Shown here piece after piece: positions 10,138 through 22,100 of a DNA stretch of 64,000 nucleotides. Made by a program: the position numbers and the translations under genes. Positions within the stretch are counted from its first letter, which is position 1, and each line of letters begins with the position of its first letter. Location of the stretch: the NCBI RefSeq assembly GCF_018143015.1, contig NC_054741.1, positions 62,718,697-62,782,696 on the forward strand, in the 5' to 3' direction. The notes beneath the pieces were generated by a model, which was not told the origin of the DNA, made no database searches, and was given only the letters and a program-made list of their open reading frames with translations. The stretch is from Lytechinus variegatus. Lineage: Eukaryota; Echinodermata; Echinoidea; Temnopleuroida; Toxopneustidae.

Positions 10138-13100
10138 CTACAGGAAACATGAAAATTATAATCATTTGATAATTGATGCTTTACTCTAACACATTTCAAG
10201 TTTGAAGGTAAATAGTCAAATGTCTTCTATGCAGCTCAAACGGATGACAATGGTAAAATGGATCAAAGAATGAAATGTAAACTTTGCATGAAATCATATA
10301 TTCAACAGTAAATCTAAAATAAATTTCTTTGCATGATTAATTAACCTTTTCAAAATTAAGAGCACCAGTATGGGACACAAATGGAATGTGCTTAACTGGC
10401 TGGCAAATGTTGTAAATGAGAACAAGTCACACAAATTGGTCAAAGTCATTTCATCCAAATTGAAAAGCAGATCCTAAGCTTGAAGTAATATAAAACTTGT
10501 ACCCCCACAAGTTCTTGATCTAAACTGGAAGAACTTTTGTGAGAGCTTTAAAGAATAGAAAGAAAAACAAATTTTGAAGTTTGAGGTTCACTCAAGTATG
10601 ATTGCTACACAAATGTGCAAGCTAGGTAAAACTTACAGCAGTCTAATAAATAAGACTAAAAAAAAACTCTTGCGTCTTATTTTTTGTATAAATTTATACA
10701 TATAAAGGTCTAGAAATGTTTACAGTATGAAGAAGGAATACTCTTTCATCTAATAGATTTAAATCTCCAAATTTGATAATCAAAGACCAAATTACTATTT
10801 TGTCTCATTACCCTCTCCATCCTAAAATTAACTTAAACAACTTGCCTGGCGACTTATCATTTTGAGACAGATCTTCGCAAATGAAGAAACATATCTACTA
10901 GAACTAGACACACTATCTATAAAGGGAGAGTCTCCCTTAAAGTTTCTCCACACACCAGAGACAAAAGTCTGAACTGTAAATGAAAAACACCAAGCATGTT
11001 ATATACCTGACAAGATTCTTGGTGACTCGTCGCAAGGCTTCTTCTTTCTTAGCTCTATTCTTCTTGGTCACCTTATCAACCAGTGATAAACCAAGCTTCT
11101 CTTTCTTTGGAACACCAGGCATCTGAACATAAAGATAAAGAGATATTATTCACAGATATTTCTTATATAATTAGTTTTCAACATAAGATCATACAAATTC
11201 CATTCAAATGCTGGTTAAAAAATAAGAATTTAAATAAAGATTGCAATTTAACTTAAATTGATGGGATTAAAATTAATGAGAATCTGATTTAGTAACCAAG
11301 AAATTAAGTTCCCGGGGGGGGGGGGCCACTTACATTGACAAGTGGATACCATGCGCGACCAAAAAAACACGTAAAAAGGATGTCTTTTTCACGATAGGGC
11401 ACGTTACGTACGTTACTTGATAAGGGTGTCAAAAACACAAAAATAATGAAAAAAGGGTATCTACTTCGCTAGGAAAATTACGTGTTTAGGGTCGAATTTG
11501 CGGGGATGATAAAACAAAATTAAAATGTTTTATAAAGGATGTCCTTTTTACCCCAACAATTCGTGTTTAGAGTCCGATTTGCGCGAGGTGTAGAAGGTGG
11601 GGTCGTACTAAACCAAATAAGGTAAAACCGACAACCGAAGGACCCGTAACATTTCAGGGAATATTTGCCAAGAGTATCGTTTTGTTTCCAATACTTGTTA
11701 AGGGTAGGGTTTCACAAGCCAATACTTGTTAAGGGGTGCATTTTAAGAATATTGAAATTACGTGTTTAGCAGGGTTGGCGATTTTTTTGCTTTTTTTTAA
11801 AAAAATCAAAAAAATCGGATTTATTTGATTTAAATCAGATTTTTTTTATTTAAATCAGATTTTTTTTGATTTTTTTTATTTTTTTTAAAGTTCCTTCGAA
11901 AAAAAGGGTAATTATCCCCCCCCCTTAAGCAAGGTTTCCACTTTGGCGAGTTAACATCGCGAGTTATGGCGAGTTATAGCGAGTTGCCAAAATGAGGCAC
12001 TCGCGATAACTCGCATAAAGCTCACCATGAAACTCGGGATAACTCGCGACAACTCGGCATGACTCGGCGGAGCTCGTTCAAGATCGGGACAACTCTCCTT
12101 GAAGTCGTGAGCAGTTTCAAAATTTTTGAACATGTTCAAAAATTTTGCAAAATCGCTGTAACTCGTGCTGAACTCACCTAAACTCGTTGTATACTCGCAG
12201 TACTCGTAATAACTCGTAAGAAGCTCGAGATAACCTCACAATAACTCGTAATAACTCGCCACATCTGAGTATACGCGAGTGCGTTCCGAGTTTTCAAGAG
12301 CGAGATACGAGCATTGCGATCGTTTTACGAGTCAAGTGGAGGTGCCCACGAGATTAGCCCGACTTTAGATCGAGCACCCCGAGTTACAGCGAGTTTCGAA
12401 TGAGTTTATTCCGAGTGCGTGGCAAGGGCTCAGAGGCATGCCGACTGAATGATAAATGTCCAGTGATCTATATTTTCCCCACATATAACCCCCTAAAAAA
12501 AAGTTTGGAAATCTGAGTTTGGCCATTAATTTCTCCCAACTCCAAAATTTACACATTGCATATTTAACATCATTTAAAAGGTCATTTGATTTTCTTTACA
12601 ATGATACCATGCTTGTTATGATCATGTCATCACGAAAAGAGCAGGATTCAAAAGTGTTGGATGAAGTTTGAATTGAAAAGCTGCAAAACGAGCAAAAAAG
12701 TTTGGAAATCTGAGTTTGGCCATTAATTGAAAGCTCAAACGATAACTTACCAGTTTGAAGTTTGAGCAGAATTTTATGAGGGAGTTGAGTGAGGAGATTA
12801 ATTGAGATCCCGCCTCGCACATGCGCACTCATTCTTCGGAGCATCAAAATGTGATCGCTGTTTAAAATATCAGCTTCCTAATGCAGCTGATACGAACGAA
12901 CATTAGCTTTAAGTCACCACAGACTATTAAAATTAATTTCTCTCAAGAGGGAGGGAGAGGAGGGCAATTAATCTCCTCACTCAACTCCCTCATAAAATTC
13001 TGCTCAAACTTCAAACTGGTAAGTTATCGTTTGAGCTTTCAATTTTATTTCGTTCGTCTCGAGAGGAGACTAATTGAGATTTTGTAGCTCAGCGAACACA

Positions 13101-16100
13101 TTTTGAGTTGCACTGTCTGCAAAAAGACATGTTTGTGCAGATACAAAGGATATACAGTATGGAACATGTACAAAGCAAATTTGTATATACCTTATTTCTA
13201 CTTTACTACTGTTGTAGAATTGCTTGCGAAAATTCAGTTTCTTCACTATCAGCAAGAGGTTTATTGTAATATTGCTGGAAGGTTTTTTCTCTTGACCATC
13301 CAGCTTGATTCATGATGCTAGAAATAGGCACACTTGCTCTGATTGCTGCCGATGTTGCAGCCGATCTTGTAGAATGTGATTTATACACTGAAGTATCAAT
13401 CCCGGCGCCTGCTAATGTCACTTTGATCCATCTGGATATGGTCTGTGATGAAACTTTGCCATATGGCTTGGTATAGCTAATGAACAAGCGTCGTTCTAGT
13501 CCTCTGATAGACTTGGTCCTTTTCATATATGCTTGTAAATATTTAACAATACACAACCTCCTGTCTGATGGATATGCCTTCAACTTCATAGTGAAACCAT
13601 GGTGACCTGGTCTGCTGTGCTTGAGCAGTTCATCAACATGAAAACTCACTGAACTTTGTTTCAGTTCCATCTTATCTAAGTTTAACAAATGTAACGTCTG
13701 CACCCTTTGTGCAGAGACTAAGGCTAACAATAAGCAAAGTTTATGTGTAAGCTGCTTTAAACTTAAAGTCTTAGCTGGCGAAAGCCTACGTAGAAATTTG
13801 AATGCTACGCCGACATCCCAAGTGTCTTGATAACGTGCTTGTGGAGGTCTGAGGTTAAAGGTCCCTTTAAGAAACCTACAGATAAGAGGTTGTGTCCCCA
13901 CAGAATGAACACTATTCTCCAGCGTTACATACAAGGATAATGCACTTCTTGCTGCATTCATTGTACTATAACTAGCCTTCTCTCTATGAAACAGTTCTGC
14001 TAAAAATTCTAACACAAAGTTAACTGAAGAACGAAGAGGACTTTTCTTCCTGCTTTCACAAAATTTTGTCCATTTTGTCCAATATACTCGGTACTGACGT
14101 TGAGTAGACTTCCTCAATGATGCTGTCAACACGTCGGTGATCCCTTCATCTAAGCCTATATTCTCGAAGGGTCCCCTGTTACCCTGCAACACAAAAGATC
14201 AAGGCGATCATAAAGTGGGTGAGGTAAGTTTGTTACAGGTTGTCTAAGGAGGTTAATGTCTCTTCTAAGGAGCAACGGTTCCTCCACAAGGATGCTATTA
14301 AGGCATGGGAACCATGATTGTGTTGGCCAGTTTGGAACGACCAAAATGCCCGATGCCCTATCAGACTTGATCTTTTGAATGCATTTAGCCAATAAGCAGA
14401 AGGGAGGGAATGCATAAAAATCTAACTTTCCCCAGTCTAGTGTGAATGCATCAACTGATTCTGCATTTGGATCTGGTAACCATGAAACATATCTTTGTGT
14501 TTGTGCATTCAACCTGGAGGCAAAAATATCAATTTTTGGGCTGCCAAATCTTTGGATGACTTTTCTGTATGCTCTTTTGCTGAGCATCCATTCAGTTCTA
14601 TCATTGAAATTGCGTGATTCATAATCTGCTTCAATATTCTGGCTGCCTGGAAGGTGTGCAGCACTAAGCCAGATATTTCGTTCCATGCACCATTTCCAAA
14701 TTTTTATGGAAAGCTTGTTACAACTTGGGGATTTAATGCCTCCCATGTTATTTACATAGCACACTGCTGTTGTGTTATCAGATCTAATTAAGATATGAGC
14801 ATTGGATGTACTACTATGAAAGGATCTCAGCCCTAGATCGATGGCCAAGATTTCTAGATAATTAATTTCATTATTTTGTGCCTTTTCATTTTCAGACTGA
14901 TTCCACCTTCCCCCTGTATGAACTTGCATATTTGTGGCACCCCATCCATAGCCACTAGCATCCGTGCGGATTTCAAATTTAGGGTTTTCCCTTTTGATAG
15001 GAGCAAATGCACTATCTGCATGACTTATCCACCATTCTAGTTCCTGCTTCGACTCACATGATAGCTCCATAATTCTGTCATAATGCCCTTTATTCTTTTT
15101 CAAGGCTTCTATTTTTTCTTTCTCCATATTCCTATAAAACAATGGTCCATGCTGGACAGCAGGGAAGGTGGAGATTATCTTTCCGATAACATGTGCGACA
15201 TGTCGAATTGTGGGTTTTGGTTGCAGGAGTAACTTTTCACATTCTTCCCTGACATTCTGAGCTCTCTCTACTGGGAGTTTAATGGTCATGTCTACTGTAT
15301 TGAGGGTAAAGCCCAAGAACTGGAGCTCCTGTACTGGTTTTAGTACTGATTTTTCTGGGTGAACTTTAAACCCTAATTCTGAAAATGCCTGCAAAGTGGC
15401 ATTAATTGCAGACTCAACTTTTTCTTTTGTGTCCCCAATAAGAATTGTATCATCAAGATAACCAAGTACAATATGACCCTTTTCACGTAGTGAAGAGAAT
15501 ACTGGTTTCAACATCTTAGTGAATAACCTGGGTGCAGAGGTTAACCCATTTGGCAGTGCCTTGTATTGCCACTGTTGTCCTTGCCAATTAAATTGCAAGT
15601 ATTTCCGGAATTCAGAATGAATCGGAATAGAGTAGTATGCATCTTGGAGGTCTACTGAAGCCATGTAAAAATTTTCTGCCAAGAGGCAAATCACAGAATG
15701 GATATTATCCATCTTAAAGTGTTGTTTAACCACAAATTCATTTAAGTCTGATAGATCCAAGATCAATCTTAGACTGCCATTTTTCTTTGGCCTTGTAAAT
15801 ATGTTGGAAAAATAACCACCCTTGATAAAGGGTGAACTTCTTTCTATTACATTCTTTCCTTCAAGATTTCTCAGTTCAGCTGATATCTTATCTGTATCTG
15901 ATCTGTTACGTTTAAATTGATGACATATCAACCTTTCTGGATGTGGTAAACTTGTATCAAATTCTATCTTAAAACCCTTGACAGCTTCCAGTATTGTATG
16001 ATCGGATGTGATTTTCTTCCAATTATTATAATATTGTTTCAGTCGACCTCCAACAGGGGATGCTTGGTCAGAATTATTTGTGCATGCAATTTCATGATCG

Positions 16101-19100
16101 TTTGTATAAAACAAAGAATTATTGCTACCTACCTCTTGGGGTATACTGGTAGCTACTTCCGCTGGGGATTCTCTCGGTATCTGCCCTGAGATGCTGGTGG
16201 TTTTTTCACCATGGGGGCTTGTGGCTGTCTGCGGCCCCTGAAAGGGGCCTTTCTGTCCAAAAAAGGCCTGTAAGGAGCACCCGATTGTGGTCTATGGTTA
16301 GGAGTAGACCATCCTGCAGCTCTGTAACCTTGGCGGGAGTAATCTCCAGCTCTGTAAGGGTGGTAATTGGCGTGAGCTCGATAACGGCCACGGCCTGGCT
16401 CTGAAGTTTTAACAACTCGTCCAGTAGCTTTCTGCTCTTCGGTCATGTCCTTAACTCGCTTTCCCAAATCGTCCCCAAAAAGGAACTTTGTGACCGGAAT
16501 AGTTGGTTTGCACAGGTGGCTGTATGCAGCATTCATGTCAGGCTTTATTTGTTCCTTGCGTAGAGCATTCATTTCATAATTTGCATTAGACAGCAAGGCC
16601 AATGCATCTTGTTGAGATGGAGAAAGGTTGCCTGACGAGATTGAGCGAGTGAAGGCAGTCAAGCCCCTAGTGAGGGACTTCTGTACCCTAGCTAGCTTGA
16701 GGTCTCTGCTTCTTGTTGAAGGAGACAGATTCTCCCAAATAACAGGGTTCACTTTAGGTACATCCAAGTAGGGGCAGTTGCTTGGTGGCAAATATTTTAT
16801 TCCAGTCTCTTCGAGGACTTTCTCCTCCAATTTATTGTTCATCATGAACATTGTTGAGCTAGCTATTTCTTCTTCAAGAGGAGGCCCCTCATCAGATTGG
16901 GCAGCAAACTTAGCTGCGAATGTGGGAATCATTTTTGGCAATGTGGATTCCTCTTGGGAAGTACATGTGATGTCATCGTAATCAACATCAACTGGTTGCG
17001 TGTACAGCCTTTGGCATGATTGGTACGGATTGATGTCATCATGATCATCAGCTGAGTCCTCATTATGAGCATGTTCAGCGTAATGTTGGTCATAATCTTC
17101 CTCCGGCAATGGGAGAGCACCAATGACACGGTTAAGCATGGATTCCAGTTTTGTTAAACGACTGTCAACATCAGCCAAGTTTTTATTTTCATCCCGTGAG
17201 TGGGACGACTGCTCCTTTTTTGAAGATGAAACTGAAGCTTGGGGTCCGCTATTGCCGTCTTTAACATTGCTTTGCTTCTTCTTATCTTTCTCTGGTTTCT
17301 TAACAGGCCGTTTATCGATCTTCTTCCCGCTCACGGAGCTCTTGGGCTCATGACTTGTGAGGCTTTTGGAGGTGGATGTGCTCGCGGGGTGCTTAGACCC
17401 ATGGTGGAGCATCGCCGCCGGAGTTTCGGGGGCCGAGGAGGCTCTCGGTCCGGTCGGAGACGGACTGAAATCCGCCGAATCCTGATCGCGAGCGTTGCTC
17501 GAACTCATGATAGAAAACGTAAAAATACGATTCTGAAGTGCAAGAAATTATCACCTTGCCTTGAATAACTTCTGAAAATAGATATGAATAGTCTTTTGAG
17601 TAAAAATGCGTCGTATTTCCGAAGAAAAATCCTTTTTTCTGTAAGAGTGCGGCAGGTGTTTGAACCTGCTAATTTGCGATGAAGCGATAATGAGTGCGCA
17701 TGTGCGAGGCGGGATCTCAATTAGTCTCCTCTCGAGACGAACGAAATAAAATTTCTCCCGACTCCAAATTTTACCCAATGCATATTTGATATCTTTCAAA
17801 AGATCATTTGATTCCCTTTAAAATGATCCCATGCTTGTTATGATCATGTCATCAAAAAAAGAGCGAAATTGAAAAGTGTTGGATGAGGTCTGAAGTAAAA
17901 AGCTGCAAAACGAGCAGAAATAATCATGGAGGGTCAGTACAGAACATGATTCTTTTGTCTGTGTCAATAAAGATGAAAATCCATTGGCCCTGCTTTTTCA
18001 TTTCATAATGTTTTCTTGTGGTTTATATTTGTTTGTTGTGTGTTTGCTTGCGCAGAGGTATGTTTGATTCCATTTGAATGTTGATGTTAAGGTGCATGAA
18101 AACAATTGCTGAGAATCTCACTCATCATCATGGATGAAAAGAACAGTGACTTTCAATATTATGTCATTTTGCAAATTTTGAATTTTGACCTTGCCCAACA
18201 TTTCAAGGCACTGCACCTCCATGTGAGCCAAAATCACATCATGGAAAGTATCATTTTAAAGAAAATTAAATGAACTATTCATTGATATTAATTTAACATT
18301 GATATTAACTAAAACCGAGGCGGGATTACCGATCAAACTCAAAAGAAACCGCTTAAAAACTCACTCATCACCACGGAAAAAGGAACAGTGACTTTCATTA
18401 TTGTGTCACTTCGCAACTTAATTTTGAATTTTGACCTTGCCCCACATTTCAAGGCACTGCACCTCCATGTGAACCATAATCATGTAGGGTATCATTTTAA
18501 AGAAAATTAGATGATCTTATCATTGATATTAATAACAATTGATATTTATTAAAACCGAGGAGGGAGTTTATTTTAAAGTGAACATTTTAACTGACCCACG
18601 CAATGTACAATTACTTTTAAAAAGGCTGCATTATTACAACTTTCAACAAAATAAGAAAAGAAATATGCCTCGATCTAAAAGACCCAAGAGTTGTAGCCAT
18701 TCAGGTAGGGAAACAGCGAATGAAGATGACATTCAAACAAGGGTAGAAGAAGTGCAGGAAGAGACAATTGAAACGGAAGAAAAGTTCAATGACGAGCAGA
18801 GCCAAGGTAAAAGAACAAGACATCAAACTAGACAAGGTCCAAGTGGAGCGCCTCTGGCAGTCTAACCTGCATCACGCTATCCAATATAGTAGCAGTGCTG
18901 ACTTTGAAAACTACTATAAAATAATTATTCACAAAACACCATTCATACAATGATACAATACTACGTTCATTGACAATAAATGACATTTGACCTTTATCAT
19001 GTGACCTAAGACTTCAGTTGTCAGTGATACTTGATTACCCTATATCCACATTTTATAAACTGTATCTAAACTTTGAAAGTTATGACAGCAATATAGTATT

Positions 19101-22100
19101 AATCTCCAAAATGGCCAAAGTTCAATAACCTTAAATGACCTTTGACTTTGGTCATGTGACCTGAAACTGGCATGAGATGTTCGGTGATACTTGACTACTC
19201 TAATATCCAAGTGGATGAATCATATCCATAAGCTTTCAAAGTTATGATGGTAATTCCACAAATACCCCCAACATGGCCAAAGTTCGTTGACCTTAAATGA
19301 CCTTTGACCTTCGTCGTGTGACCTGAAACTCTCACAGGATGTTCAGTAATACTTGATTAATCTTATATCCAAGTTTTATGAATCAGATCTATAAACTTTC
19401 TAAGTTATGATGGTAATTCAACAGATCACCCTAACATCACTAAAGTTCATTGACCTTTAACCTTGGACATGTGACCTGAAATTCGCACAGGATGTTTAGT
19501 GATACCTGATTACTCTTATGTTCAAGTTTCATGAATCAGATTCATAAACGTTCAAAGTTATAATGTTAATTTAACAAATACCCTAATTAGCCAAAGTCCA
19601 TTGACCCTAAATGACCTTTGACCTTAGTCATGTGACTTGAAACTCAAACAGGATGTTTATATTCTTTAATAACCTTATGTCCACGTTTCATGAACTTGGT
19701 TCATATATTTTCTAAGTTATGATGACATTTCAAAAATTGAACCGTAAGTTAAGATTTTGATATTGATTCCCTCAGTAAACATGGTCTAAGTTCATTGACT
19801 GCAAATGACCTCTGACCTTGGTCTTGTGACCTGAAACTCAAGAAGGATGTTCAGTAATGCTTGATAAATCTTATGGTCAAGTTTTATGAACTAGGTCTGT
19901 ATACTTTCTAAGTTATGATGCCATTTAATTTCAAAAACTTAACCTTCGGTTAAGATTTGGTGTTGACGCCACCGCCGCCGGAATCCATCTTTGAGTGCCA
20001 AAAAATGTGCATATCTCGTCCCTTGGTCGTATGAAACTCTTATCACTCGTAACAAAATCTTGATAACTCGTTCATAGCTCGCTTTAAGTCGTATAAAGGT
20101 CACCGCAACTCATACTAAGCTCGGCCTGACTCGTTTCGCGCTCGGTTCACTCGTACAGCGAGCGTAGTAAACTCGATGTTGAGTCTTTTGTCACTGAAGC
20201 AAATTCCAGGAAAAAATGTAAATTTCACGCGAGCTTGTGCGAGCTATGGCGAGTTAGAGCTCGCGCAGCTCGCGTATGACTCGCAACTCCAACTCGCCAA
20301 AGTGGAAACCTTGCTTTACTCTTACAATGACATCAATATTGATGTTATACATTTCACCCCTAATATTGTTCTTAACCACATATTTTGTAATTAAAATCCA
20401 GTAAAAATGGACAATTAAAAATAAATTTGAGGAATCATGTATCTGAACTTAATTCTATCATACATAGGCCTATGAAGGAATATTCCATAGGGAATTCCCA
20501 GTGAGTAGAGAAAATTCCCCTCTGGGATTTTTCATTCAAATATTTAAAAAATCCAAGAGAAAAAAAAATCCCTTATCAAAACTGCCAACAAACCCTTTGC
20601 CAATTACTAGTATTCATGTATATTGTAAGAGAAATAATTCAAATCAATGATTTTTTTCAATTAGTCACAGCTTTACAATAGTCAAAGAGAGACTACAACT
20701 GGTTAAGGATCTTTTTGATAAAAAGCTCTTCTCTTGCTACAGATATAGATGCAAAACTCTCAGTTTTGGAGAACAATATAAGAGATAGCTTAGTCAAAGG
20801 GTGACTATACTACATTATGTTACTGTGATTTTTTTACATTAATCTACAATTTTCATTCCCATATTCTCTACAAAAAAATCTGTTTGATCCATGAAGTATG
20901 AAAAAGAATCTACTTACTTTTAACTTAAAGGATAAAAACTGCAAAACTGCTTAAATTACAACATATGTATTACAAAAAGAAGTATTTTATTTCAAATGAG
21001 ACACAGCTTACAACTGCCAATGATTGTAACTGAAGTACCTGCATCTTAACATTAAAATGCAGTGTTAAATGTTTATTCTGAGTTTTGCAAATTGTTGTTA
21101 TAGAGCTCTTTCCATTATTACATGCAGATACAAAACTTCCATTATTTGTAGCACTGAACATAAAATGGGCTGCAGTGACTTAAAAGGTTTATAAGAGAAA
21201 GCTTATGACTGTACTACATTATGTTAATGTGATTTTTATGATTATGTTATTTAAAACATCAAATGTATGATAAATGTAACAATACGAAATAAGAGGCATG
21301 TTAAATATGTTGATTACATGCAGGTATCATTTTTTTTATTTTTACATGACAGAAGTAGTTATGTGTAGGCGAAGGATCAAAACTGGAAAACTGCCAACAA
21401 ACCTTTTCTCATTGACTTTTATATATTATATATTTTTTTTACAAACTGCTCTCTGAAAAGTTGGATTATGTGAAAACTTTATGTTAAGAAAGAAATTGAC
21501 TAATAATAACTGACAAAGAATGTAAAATTTCAGAAGAAAAACTCGACATAATTTACAAAAAATGAGTACCTATTGACAACATCTGTAGTTTTTGTCTCAC
21601 CTGCGAAGCAAAGTGAGACTATAGGCGCCGCTTTTCCGACGGCGACGGCGGCGGCGTCAACATCAAAACTTAACCTGAGGTTAAGTTTTTGAAATGACAT
21701 CATAACTTATAAAGTATATGGACCTAGTTAATAAAACTTGGCCATAAGGTTAATCAAGTATTACTGAACATCCTATTAGAGTTTCATGTCACATGACCAA
21801 GGTCAAAGGTCATTTAGGGTCAATGAACTTAGACCATGTTGGAGGAATCAACATCGAAATCTTAACCTGAGGTTAAGTTTTTGAAATGTCATCATAATTT
21901 AGAAAATATGTGGACCTAGTTCATGAAACTTGGACATAAGGTTAATTAAGTATCACTGAACATCCTGCATGAGTTTCACGTCACATGACCAAGGTCAAAG
22001 GTCATTTAGGGTCAATGAACTTTGGCCGATTTGGGGATATCTGTTGAATTCCCATCATAACTTTGAAAGTTTATGGATCTGATTCATGAAACTTGGACAT

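Larger units (their letters stand above)
13041..17753 (-). mobile_element. DIRS-type tyrosine-recombinase retrotransposon, whole-looking
   Basis: Three long minus-strand frames in DIRS order: a gag-like frame (16153-17508), reverse transcriptase with RNase H (14156-16114), and a tyrosine recombinase (13206-14192) that overlaps it. Terminal inverted repeats of 40 bases (13041-13080, 17714-17753) are identical, so the copy is probably young. No breaks are apparent in the three frames. It is inserted in an ESS2 intron in the sense direction. Confidence 0.93.
11930..20313. mobile_element. Third nested element with ACTCG/CGAGT-rich ends
   Basis: Left end CAAGGTTTCCACTTTGGCGA and right end its perfect inverse (TCGCCAAAGTGGAAACCTTG). 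The subterminal 11940-12420 and 20030-20300 are packed with AACTCG / GCGAGTT units, reminiscent of subterminal transposase-binding repeats. No clean target duplication is visible. The DIRS element and one of the DR1-repeat copies lie inside it. Confidence 0.75.

Noticed and set aside
18539-18865. Charged 108-residue frame
   Set aside because: Only the part after 18665 looks coding-like; it is cut off by the DR1 repeat and has no recognisable domain, so it is mentioned only as a fragment.
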